Source: Adiantum capillus-veneris
Taxonomy: Eukaryota; Streptophyta; Polypodiopsida; Polypodiales; Pteridaceae
DNA: 64,000 bases
Assembly: GCA_014529385.2 (NCBI GenBank)
Contig: CM043954.1
Coordinates: 95,065,247 to 95,129,246, forward strand
Direction: 5' to 3'
A program made the position numbers and the translations under genes. Positions 1-9,699 of this stretch are shown in pieces (position 1 is the stretch's first letter; every line of letters starts with the position of its first letter). A model generated the notes under the pieces. That model ran no database searches, was not told where the DNA came from, and was given only the letters and a program-made list of their open reading frames with translations.

Positions 1-2170
1 GGTAGCTCACAAGGGATGTCTTCAATAAAAACATCTTGAAACCCCTTGAGAAAATTGGATAACTCTAATTCCTTTTGGTTGCTTTTATTTTCTTTTGCTA
101 AAGCATTAGGTTCATTTTGAGAATCTTTAACAAAAATCATGTACACGGAAATAGAGTTCTTTATTGACTTGTTGAAATCTGGTGTATGTACAATGGGAAT
201 AGTGTTACCCATTTCCTTAGCATCTATATACATGTCTTTTTCCCTGAACTTAAAGGAGATTCTCCTTTCAGGGAATTTAACATTGGCAGCCAGGCGATCA
301 AACCATGGTGCCCCTAGGATTACATCCTCATGCTTGAGAGGAGAGATAAAGATGTCCTCTTTGACCACATTGCTTTGGACATGAAGCCTCAATTTCCCGA
401 TTAAGTAAGTGATTGAAGCTTCTTTCCCCTTGAAAGCATTGTCTGTGGGTAGGACATATCCCATCTCATAGGCTTGTATGCCTAACTTGGTGGCCAACTC
501 TATAGATATAAAATTGTGAGTAGAACCAGGGTGAAAGAGAATAAAAGCATCATGTTCTCTTACCTTTCCCCAAGCATGGCATAGAGGAGATCCTTTGTGG
601 TGAATTTGGTGAGTCTCCTCCTCTTGGATTTCAACCAAGGTAGCTCTAGGAGGATCTTGGCGGTTGTTCTTTTGGGGACAAGCGCGGTACGCATGCCCTT
701 GTTCGCCACACTTGAAACACCGGTTATCCTTGCGATAACGCTCAAGCTCTTCAGGAGAGAGTTTGTTTTTACCTTTGTAAACTCCCTTCTCTTTAGCTTT
801 GTTGGAGTTTCCCTTAGGAGACTTTTGGACATTCTCCTTCCCCTTAGGCTTGTTGGAACCCTTGTTTTCCGTGGGCTTATTATTTCTTTTAGCCCCCATT
901 TGGAAATTGATTCGAGAGGCCACCATAGTATGGTGTATTACTGCCGATATGGTACGTGGCCTTTGGGAGTTGACATACTCTGCCATTTCTTCGGTTAAGC
1001 CCGCACAAAATTGTTGCTTTTGCTCTCCAAAATCCAACTTTTTGAAGACACTGTCTTTGAGTTGTAGGTCCCAAAACTTGTCTACATATTTGTGGATGGA
1101 TTCATAGGGAGAGAGCTTTAAGCTTTTCCATTCGGTGAGTACTTTGTCTTTGGCATCGGTGGCCAAAAACTGCTTCATAATGGAAGCTCTTAAAGCTTTC
1201 CATGTTCACGGAGCTTCACCGTTGGCTCGTAGGCTAGACCACCATTGCCTGGGGGACTTTTGAAAGTGCATAGCTACATGGCGTAGCTTAGAGGACTCCG
1301 TGAAGCCCTCATCTCCAAACACCGCATCAAACTGTTGGATAAAGGCCAAGACTTTGTCCGTAGCACCAAAGGTGCCATCATAGGTAAGGAAAGAGATGCT
1401 CTTCCCTCCCGCTTTGAACTTCTTGAGCTTGGACGACCTCTTCCATGCGGCATAGGATTTCTGATGGCATCTTCTTTTTGATGGTTCAAAGATTGCACCA
1501 TCACTTTCTTCAGAAGGTGAAGAATTTGAGGAAGGTGGAGAAGAGGGTGACCTCTTTCTCGCCTTTTTCTTGTCTTGATCTTCGTTGTCTTCACCATCAC
1601 TTTCATAAGAGGAAGAGGATGAAGAAAATGGAGAAGAGGGTGTCCTCTTTCTCGCCTTTTTCTTCTCTTGCTTTTTATCATCCCTCTTTGAATTATGGTG
1701 TGGAGAAGGATACGATGGTCTTCTCCGCTTTGGTGGTGATGGAGAGCGTTTAGCCCGCCGTCTTCATGGAGCCATCTCCGTCGAGGTGGCGGGAGACTCA
1801 CTTCTTTCTCGTTCCTTCGATGGAGGCTCTTGAGTTCTCCTTTGGGAAGGAGATGCATCATCAAGAAGTAAATTCTTGAGCCCTTCGTATGGATTCTCTT
1901 CTTCTTCCCGAATCGGAGAGAGACCTCTTTTTGAAGTCTCACAAGGAGGCTTCCTAGGTGTTCTCTTGTCATGGTGATGAAGCTTGGAGAATCCCATGAG
2001 CACGAAGCTTCCGTTGCACTTCACTTTGGAGAGATGGATTGCCCATGGCTTATTGAAGCCTAGAAACAAGATAGTTAACAAGCATCGGAGCATCATTAGT
2101 AGCTTGCTCATTAGCAAAATCAAAGTTATCAATATTAATTTCACTCTCTTTACTATTGTCAGCCATTCTA
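1..2170 (-). pseudogene. Ty3/gypsy element A: gag and protease remnant (runs off the left edge)
   Basis: The minus strand holds one reading frame, open from about 2060 to the window edge except for TGA stops at 1764-1766 and 1206-1208. In order it encodes a basic serine/arginine-rich stretch (1450-1760) and a gag core with the WW-containing motif QKSPRQWW (about 1240). It then has a CCHC knuckle C-F-K-C-G-E-Q-G-H-A-Y-R-A-C (690-735) and a retropepsin-like segment (about 280-560, PGSTHNFIS). The last residues in the window are the pre-RT linker (DVFIEDIPCELP), so RT should lie just left of the window. A separate frame starting at 2167 gives a short MADNSKESE N-terminus, which implies a frameshift near 2000-2060. 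The usual catalytic Asp before PGSTHNFIS reads His (F-H-P-G). The Ty3 assignment is firm; the element is dead. Confidence 0.85.
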
Positions 2171-2570
2171 ACAACTTTTAGGTGTAAACTTTTTAGGTGT
2201 ACTTTGTCACTTCAAGCCCTAGTTGCTACTCCTCTTTACCCCTTTAAAAAAATCACTCAAGCTATTGTACCCGTGGCTCGAATACCATTAATTGCAAGGA
2301 ATAGAAGAGAGTGTCGTTCAACACCAAAACAACACCGGCTCCTGTCAATCTTCTAATAGCTCAATAGTGGTTAAGCCGTAGGCAAGCCCCGTAGGACTCC
2401 ACTATTAAGACCATAGCTCTCGATGGTGATGCCTCATTAACTGCACGAAGGCAGGCGCACTACAAGGCTGAAAAATCCCTATTCTACTTACTCACAGGCA
2501 ATTAATAATACCAACCAATTATAGCTAGCTTGAGGACCTCCCTTCTTGAGCAAGAAAAGAGAAACCTTGT

Positions 2571-2583
2571 GCTTTGATACCAA
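2571..2583 (-). other. tRNA-iMet-type primer-binding site of Ty3 element A
   Basis: On the minus strand these bases read TTGGTATCAAAGC, close to the plant PBS TGGTATCAGAGC, which is complementary to the 3' end of initiator tRNA-Met. It lies upstream of the element A gag start and directly follows a ...TGTTACA end, as expected for the 3' boundary of a 5' LTR. Confidence 0.6.
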
Positions 2584-4149
2584 TGTAACATTTAGTGGCC
2601 TAAAAACTTGTGTGTAGCGGAAATTAGCATGAACATAGTGGCCATTTCATTAGAATAGATTCCTAATGAGAATTACAAGAGTGCTTGGGTGGAGAGAGCA
2701 ACAAAAAGCATAACACCTAGTTAGATAGCATGAACAATACATTCAAAAGAGAGAGAAATTAAGCTATTGACAACAGTTGAGGACTGGATTTGCATGGAGC
2801 CGGTCCCCCCTCCAAAAGGCTTTGTATTATGGTTTCTCCCATCAAGAGAGACATTGTACAATACAATTCTTTGTGTTCCTTCAAGACTAGCTAGTGCAAT
2901 GAAGATGAAAGCTTCATGCACTAAGCAAAACACTTAGCAAACACAACATCAATTATCCCCGGTCTCAGACCCAAGACCTCACACACCTTCAAAGATGGTG
3001 AGAGTTAGCAGGGTATGAGAGTAGATTGAGAGAAAGAAGGAGTATTCTTACGAGAAAGATTTACATCTCCTCACATAATCACTCATATTAGCATAGCTTA
3101 GCTTAGTAATTAGCATGGTAGAGGAGATGAGCATGCATTGAAGCTTGGCTCTTGGTTGGATTTGCATCACAAAGCCAAGAGTTGTTGGTGTAGGCCTCCC
3201 TTCTCACAAGCTTGGAGTAGGTGATAAGCTTTCCATTAAAGCTTGAGAAGGAGAGAGAGTCTTCTTTACTTCACACATGAGATTGTGTGAGAGTGTGTGT
3301 GATAATGCCTTGCAAAAATCATCCCCCTCTCTCTCTTGGGCGACCCCTCTTGCTATTTGCTCTTGCTATCCTCTCATTGGACCTCCCTAGGGCTAGCCAA
3401 TGATAATTAAGCAGCATAAGTGATAGCCTTCTGGCATGTGTCCCCCTTTCCCCTTTTGTGAGAGATTTAGGTAATTAAATAATTCAACTAAACTCTCATT
3501 GGACCCCTTTGCCTCCTGGCCAATAGGAATCAGGCAAGCCATTGGGCTGCTGAATGCTCATTGGACCCCTTGGGAGACTGTCCAATAGTCTTCTAGAGGA
3601 CTTAATTATCATTGGTTCTTTTATTAAGTGTTTTTAAATTAATTAAACTAGATTTACTCTAGCATAATTCTCATTGGTCCACCTCCAAGGCCATCCAATA
3701 GGAATTGGATACACCTTGTGGGCATCTGGGCTAGGGAGCTGACATGTGTCCCTCATTCCCTTTGTGTAAAGGGAGCTTGTGTGTGTGTGTGTGTGGATTT
3801 CTCTCTCATCCCCTACAAGCAAGGCTCGCTCCCTCCTAAGTAGGGATTGTAAAGACTTTTTTGTACACACACAAAGCATCCAATTCCCCTATGGTTGATC
3901 TTTGGACACAACCTTTGAATTTTGGAACCTTAGCATTTTGGAAGTCTTAATGGGCTGAACCTTAGGGTCTTTTTAGCCCATTGTTGCACATGGCTCTTTT
4001 GCAGATGGTTCCCCCTTTGGATCCCTATTGTGGCCGGTCTGCTAACTTAACCAATATTCTAGCTTTTTCTCCCCTAGCACTTCCCCATATTAAATGATCA
4101 GTTTAACATGAGAAAATCATTTAGGAGAATTAGATATTGATTATTATGA
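2584..4149 (-). mobile_element. Probable 5' LTR of Ty3 element A (distal boundary uncertain)
   Basis: Reading the minus strand, the sequence next to the PBS ends in AATGTTACA (at 2584), a CA terminus. A possible TG start is TGTCATAATAATC at 4149. The interval is non-coding, with several TG/GA-rich tracts and four CCAAT-type inverted cassettes. Its mate LTR would lie left of the window, so the outer boundary cannot be checked here. Confidence 0.35.
3371..3712. repeat. Four spaced inverted-CCAAT cassettes
   Basis: The pattern CATTGG(A/T)CC, 9-16 variable bases, then CCAAT appears at about 3373-3402, 3494-3526, 3555-3588 and 3668-3702. Each cassette is an imperfect hairpin (ATTGG...CCAAT). An isolated CATTGG at 3610 may be a decayed half copy. 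They lie inside the probable LTR of element A. Confidence 0.6.
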
Positions 4150-4191
4150 CACCCATGAAGGCATTCATGAACGGAGCACGGATTTAAAAAT

Positions 4192-4627
4192 GGGAAAATT
4201 ACTAAAATACTCCTCTAATTTGTGAAAATTCCCAAAATACCCCTAATATTTTGACATAAATTCCCAAAATGCCCTTAAAATTTTCCAAAATTCCCAAAAT
4301 ACCCCTGGTTGTGAAATTAAATTTCTCCAAAGATTAAAAAATTTGTAGCTTTTCATAAAAAGACTCATTGCTTATCAATATAAGATGCTATATCCAAAAT
4401 TTGAGTTGATTATGTAGGCTTTGGAGATGAATTGCTTCATTATCTTTAGACACAATTGCCTTTTTTTGCGAGGTAATTTGTGACAAATTACATGCTAAGC
4501 ACGCAAAATGGTTCTCAATTGTCAAAAAGGAACAAAGATTAAAAAATCTTGAACAATTCGACCAAAATAGATACAAGGGTATTTTGGGAATTTCCACAAT
4601 TTAGAGGGGTATTTTGGTAATTTTCCC
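4192..4627. mobile_element. MULE-like MITE, 436 bp, with about 60-bp terminal inverted repeats
   Basis: The left end (GGGAAAATTACTAAAATACTCC, from 4192) and the reverse complement of the right end (GGGAAAATTACCAAAATACCCC, to 4627) match over about 60 bp. The flanks are TTTAAAAAT (4183-4191) and TTTAAAAAG (4628-4636), eight of nine bases identical. A 9-bp target duplication and long TIRs starting with G are typical of Mutator-like elements. The interior is AT-rich with sub-repeats of TTCCCAAAATACCCCT and no coding capacity, so it would be non-autonomous. Confidence 0.8.
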
Positions 4628-4639
4628 TTTAAAAAGATA

Positions 4640-5351
4640 ATGAACCTTTAACTAACAAATTGCTTCAACAATTGCATGTATGTAGGAACAAACAAGAAAT
4701 TGAAAAGTTAATCTAGAAATAGGCACAAGAAGAGGCATCATAGTGGGCTTTCATGTTTCACCATCCACTCCATGCACCCACATTTTCATATTAGGTTGAG
4801 CTTAGATGCACACCACCAAATGAAACATTCAATGGGACGCCAATCAAGTCATATTTCAATGGAGGGCTAAGGTCCCACTACAAATGGTTGAGAGGTCCAT
4901 CTTGGCACCAACCCCTTCGACATCCACCCCACCATCACTCACAGTCTACCAAGAACTATCCCTCTTTTCGGATGAAATCCATGACGATGAATATTCTTCT
5001 TCAAAAGCTCCACTGCCAAAGCTACAACCCAAACCCCATTTACCATGAGACATTAAAAACACTTGGCCACATCAACCTTTTTCTCAATGAAGTCCATAGC
5101 TCCACACAAAGCCCAAAACACCAAGCATCACGGAACGGTGTGTGCAGAAAAAGCTCTTGCAAGCCCAACATCTACTAACATAATATGGCGGAAGGGGGAG
5201 CCCTTTACACGTGTCGCAATCTGCAACCTGAAGGCTAAAGTCCAAAACAAAAACAAGCCCCTTTGCACGCGATAAAGAGGGAGAGAGGGGGAGAGAGAGA
5301 GGCCGCAGAAGACGACCGGCCATACTAGTTACTATAGAAGCAAGCTCAAAT
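4640..5351. other. Non-genic stretch, GA-rich at its end
   Basis: Overlapping short frames occur here, but none resembles a known protein. The stretch ends in an imperfect GA tract (5276-5303), which could be a 5'-UTR-like region before a candidate exon at 5352. Confidence 0.3.
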
Positions 5352-5421
5352 ATGGATCCCAAAGAAAGCTTCTTTGCCAATTCTACTCTCTTCAACACTT
5401 CCACCAAACCCCACCACGAAG
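5352..5421 (+). other. Weak candidate first coding exon
   Basis: An ATG at 5352 opens a frame starting MDPKESFFANSTLF and continues to CACGAAG|GTAGGC, a plausible splice donor at 5422. A GA-rich, leader-like tract precedes it. Without splicing the frame ends soon afterwards. I found no convincing second exon, so this is only a lead. Confidence 0.15.
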
Positions 5422-6037
5422 GTAGGCACCAACCTCTTGCTCAACTAATCCCACTCCTTACCAAGGTCAATGGTCCAAATTGTGCCAAACAATCGAGATA
5501 TTCTTAGTGTGTAGGAATAGTCAACTATCTTAGAAAGAGCCAAAGATTTGCTATTTGGTATCTACACTAACAACAAGTTTCAATTCACTCTCCAAAACAC
5601 AAGGCAACATAAGCTCCAAAATGAATGCAATGTTTAAAAATCCCACCAGTATTTATCTAAATACTACTCGTGTACGTGATGGGCATGTGCTTTGATGCTA
5701 ATTTTTCTCGATTTGAGTGAGATATACATATGGCTAGATGAGTGAGATTCCTTGCTCTGAAAAGTGGATTGACCCTTCCTTTTTTTCCATTTTCACCACT
5801 TCCATTTCAAACCGACCCGGATTTCAACCAAGCATATAGGGTCTTACTACGCTCAAGACCTACACTAGAGACTCTTTGCTCTTGCCACCCATGCACTAGC
5901 ACTTACATGCACCTATGGACAGTGTGAGACTACACCTAATCACATTAAGAATAAAATACAACAATCCAATAAATAAAGCTTAAAATCTAGAAAAGGAGCT
6001 ACAAATGGTAAAGCAACCAAGGGAAAGAAGCAGCTAA

Positions 6038-6240
6038 TTCACAAGAAGTTTTAGAAATTTTCTCATGTAGGAAAACTGAGTCTTTTCCTGTGTTTTTCAT
6101 ACAATGAATAACATCATGAGCTTCTGCTCGAGAGGCACCGCATACCTAGCTAGGTATGCGGTGCCTCCCTCATAGAAGCTCATGATGTTGAGTCACAATG
6201 TGGGAATTATTGTGAGAACTTGTCCAAAACTTCTTGTGAA
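6038..6240. mobile_element. Hairpin MITE family H1, intact copy
   Basis: The ends are TTCACAAGAAGTTTT (6038) and its reverse complement (to 6240). The centre is an 80-bp hairpin (6110-6189) whose core, 6132-6167, is a perfect 36-bp palindrome made of GAGGCACCGCATACCTAG plus its reverse complement. No coding capacity. A second copy at 27,239-27,981 shares the ends, arms and core, which defines a family. No clear target duplication was seen. Confidence 0.75.
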
Positions 6241-6535
6241 CAAACTAGTAGGATATCATGGTGGGCGGCAGAGCTGGAATTTTTATTATTATAATTGTTA
6301 AGTGATAAGTTTGTGTCGATCTAAATAATACTAAATTCTACAAGAAGTTGTATCCATGCTCTCTCAGTGCCGGAGGCATCGCCACCCCACTAGTATACTG
6401 TTGCAACTAGTCCGCGCTGACGCGGACTAATTGCAGCAGCAAACTAGTAGGCTACCATGGTGGGTGGCAATACTGGAAAGGAAACCAATGACTCTTTTTT
6501 ATTATTATTATTGTTAAAGTGATAAGTTTGTGTCT
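6241..6535 (+). repeat. Direct repeat pair flanking a small palindrome
   Basis: The segment CAAACTAGTAGG...GATAAGTTTGTGTC occurs at 6241-6316 and again, diverged, at 6441-6535. Between them lies an imperfect palindrome (arms 6400-6416 and 6421-6437, GTTGCAACTAGTCCGCG type). The palindrome resembles the perfect one at 27,184-27,235. Confidence 0.6.
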
Positions 6536-6556
6536 ACATGATATCAAGTGTGTAAC

Positions 6557-7110
6557 GTGAGGAAAAGACCTCCTCCTCATGTGTCGTGAGTGCCGGACAG
6601 CTGTCGGAACCGTTCCGCAGCACCGCGGAATGCTTTCGATCATTGTCCGGCACTCACGACACAAGAGAAGGAGGTTCTTTTCACCTTTTGTGCCACAAAA
6701 TGGTTTCGACAACCATCCAACATTGACGGGATGTCTGGAGCTGCAAAACGGTTTCGACCATTGTTTGACACTCACGGCACATGGGGAGGAGGTTTTATTC
6801 TCACATTTTGCATCACAAAACGGGTTTGACCACCATCTTGACCACCATCCAAGATTGATGGACCATCGAGAGGGTTATTTTTTTAAGTTTTGATTGGCGT
6901 TCAGATTAATTTTTACAATTTGTATCGCGGAATGTTTCTGACCGTTGTCTAGCACTGAAGGCATGTCAGGTGACAGGAAGTGTTTTCTTTCACCATCTTC
7001 ACTTTATATTTTGTAGACAAAAGATTATTAATGCAAAAAAAAGAATCACTAGTGTTCCTTCTGTCACGGAACGGTTTCGGCACTGATGGCACATCAAAGG
7101 GCAGAGGGGT
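6557..7110. repeat. Inverted repeat followed by degenerate direct repeats
   Basis: The arms 6557-6599 and 6644-6684 are inverted copies. The inner 19 bp (GTGTCGTGAGTGCCGGACA and its complement) are perfect. Downstream, a motif like AAAACGGTTTCGACCATTG recurs at about 6700, 6746, 6818, 6927 and 7070, often followed by CACTCACGGCACA-like sequence. Short ORFs through here arise from the repeats and are not credible genes. Confidence 0.6.
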
Positions 7111-8183
7111 TCACCCTTTTCACTTCATTTTGCAGATGCATAATTATATGATTAGAGAGTACGCTATTATGAATTTGATTGTAATGGGATATTATCTTTG
7201 TTTGGATTCAGGTCATCCATATTTAAACTCATTCAATTTATTTAGTCAAAGTTAATTTTAGATTGTGAAAATACAAAAAGAATTAATCATTGTACTATGT
7301 TTAATGGATCTCTTCATTTTCTTTGAGAATTAAATGTAGTCTTACAATTGGAAAAGGCTTTCGAAGAAGAAGGTCACCTGTTGTTGTTGCACATACACTT
7401 TGTTGTGATCAAGTGAGTTCAGTGTCAGTCCAAAGGACCACGATGATATTGATCTTCATGGTGATGAGAATCAAAGTACATGTATTGGGTTAGGGTTAGT
7501 GAATGATGTAGATCCTCACTTAGCTAGGCAAGAAGCTACCATGGAGTTAGTTCCATTTCATATTGCACCTAAGATGGGGGCTATTTCAGATGAAGTGGAT
7601 GACAATCACTTGCATATGGACAAGGGAGAGGAAATTCTTAAAACAACAAGGGTGTTTGGTTGTTTTGAGTGCTCATCAGTGCCTTTGTGTAGACTCATTC
7701 CATATGCATGAGTTAATGGTCTCAACTCTTGATGTTTCAAGTTTGTGGCTACATTTGCTAGAGAGGGTTACATGAAGGCAAAAGGGGGCCTTTATAGTCT
7801 CTATGAGAACATGCAAAACTTAGATGACATTAGTGGCATATAATCATTGTCATTTCAAAGTGCTTGTGCGGACTATTTCGATTGAAGTGTTTTAAGGTTT
7901 TCTTTTGTGTGGTTTTTTATTGAGCATAGACGACATCATTGATACACGGGACCCTTTATGGAAATACAGAAAGAGAGAGTACAAAGAGAAGTTAGATTCT
8001 CATCCGCACTTAGAATCACTCTTGGGAAAATTGTTTTATGTATGGGCATGAAATCATAGGATTGTCGCGTAACAAGCATATTCCGTATCCACAAACATGC
8101 ATCATATCTTGTAGTGAGAGCTTGAGCATTGTCCTTGACGGATCAGCATGGATAGAGGACGTGTCCTTGCTATGGAGAGAGAG
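7111..8183. other. Non-genic stretch
   Basis: AT-rich sequence with short ORFs (for example 7499-7711) that have no recognisable domains. I see no transposon protein, RNA gene or clear repeat. Confidence 0.3.
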
Positions 8184-8324
8184 TTACATGCTATTCAGAT
8201 GAAGGAAGCACCCTAATTTGTGGATCTTCCACCACCCAAAGCCACAAATGTCTAGTTGAGCTACATGCTATCCAGATGAGGGGAGCACCCTTTGTGGATC
8301 TTCCACCACCCATAGCCATAGATG
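8184..8324 (+). repeat. Tandem duplication, about 76-bp unit
   Basis: TTACATGCTATTCAGATGA...TGTGGATCTTCCACCACCCA is at 8184-8250 and is repeated with few changes at 8261-8324. Confidence 0.7.
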
Positions 8325-9039
8325 TTGTTAATCCACCATCTCATCCTATTCCATCTAGCAAAACCACCCACACATGTAAATTCTATTCAAACTTTCGTTG
8401 ACGTGTGGTCTAACTATGGGTTTTTTGCATTCTCTAATTTTTGGGACACTTGTTTTAATTTAAAGCAACAAGATTGTTAATTAAGGACAAGCAGAGAGAT
8501 GTTGACCTTATGGAGGTGTGTATAAATAGCCATTGTAGTTTCAATGTTTCTTTGCCTAAATGTGAATTTTTTGAAGAGATTTTCTCGTTTATTGTTGCTC
8601 CAAAATACTTGCTCTCCATCTCGTATAACCTTGTGTGAGTGTGTAGTAGGAGAAATACTTAAAACGGAGCATGGTATCTTGAAGTGTAGAGGATAGTTGA
8701 GCACAAAGACTAACAACTGAATAATTTAGATTGAGCATGAATACAACATGGGTTGGGGGCGTAATTTTAGCTTGAAATCTAAAATTTGTTACTTGCAACC
8801 CTTATACACAAGAGAATTAGTCTTCTAAGTATATGGAATGCAGGTGTCAACGAATAGCACATGTTACCAACAACATCAGAATACTATTTGACCCATATAA
8901 CCTATGAGTCCATGATGGGTTTCTTGAAAGACAATTCCTTAATGTTAGTCTTCAATAAGCTCTGTGTGTGCTCATGTTCTCTTACAATCCTTAAATGATA
9001 AAGGATAAGTGTCAACATTGAAGCGAGATAGTGGTTACA

Positions 9040-9175
9040 TAATCACTCCTAAAGATCATGGGGGTGGGTATAGATATGTAGTAGTGTTAGTGTGTATACT
9101 TGTTTTATAATCACTCCTAAATATCATGGGGGCAGGTATAGATATGTAGTAGTGTTAGTGTGTATACTTGCTTTA
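9040..9175 (+). repeat. Tandem duplication, 68-bp unit
   Basis: AATCACTCCTAAAGATCATG...GTGTGTATACTTG is at 9040-9107 and is repeated almost exactly at 9108-9175. The high identity suggests a recent event. Confidence 0.8.
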
Positions 9176-9431
9176 TCAACAATACTTTTCTACCACATGG
9201 TTCTTCTCCTTGATCATCTGGTGTGAAAGGCCACCTTATCTCTTAGGGTTTCTTACATGTTGCATTGCCATAATTCTATGAAACACTATCAATCTAATAC
9301 AAAGAGGATATACTACAAAGTTCTAATGCTCAAGATTTGTGCCTTCTCCTTCTTCTCCCTACTTTGTGCCTTTTTTTTTTTCTTTTCTTTTCTTTTTTTT
9401 CCCTATATTCTTTTCTTCCTCATCTTAACAA

Positions 9432-9444
9432 TTGGTATCAAAGG
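9432..9444 (+). other. Possible primer-binding site of a lost LTR element
   Basis: CTTAACA followed by ATTGGTATCAAAGG resembles an LTR 3' end next to an initiator-Met PBS, here on the plus strand. No gag or pol of matching orientation follows; LINE sequence begins by 9.7 kb. It may be a solo fragment or chance. Confidence 0.3.
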
Positions 9445-9699
9445 TAGGTTATTTTTAGAGTCTCCTCTTACATTTTTAAGTCTATCTGCACAATTATAGT
9501 TTACATGATGTTTTTGCTAAGTTTGTTTGTAAAAGCGTTCTCAACATTTTGAGAGTACTATTATCAAGAAACTTGGATTATTTGGTCATTTGTGCAAGAA
9601 AAGTTGTAGGCTCTAGGTTTTGGTCCACGAAGCGGTCAAGCTCTAAGTACTCTTGGGGAAGGGGGCTCCTCTGACCTGCTGTTCAACTCGAGAATAGTT

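Noticed and set aside
1274-1972. 232-codon minus-strand ORF, Arg/Leu/His-rich
   Set aside because: It is a shadow frame of element A gag. The true frame carries the Ser/Arg-rich stretch, gag core and zinc knuckle.
5084-5407. 107-codon minus-strand ORF
   Set aside because: It overlaps a GA-rich tract and the candidate exon on the other strand, with no motif.
6579-6893. Coding frames of 79-107 codons on both strands
   Set aside because: They arise from inverted and direct repeats (repeating the same peptide pieces) and have no domain.
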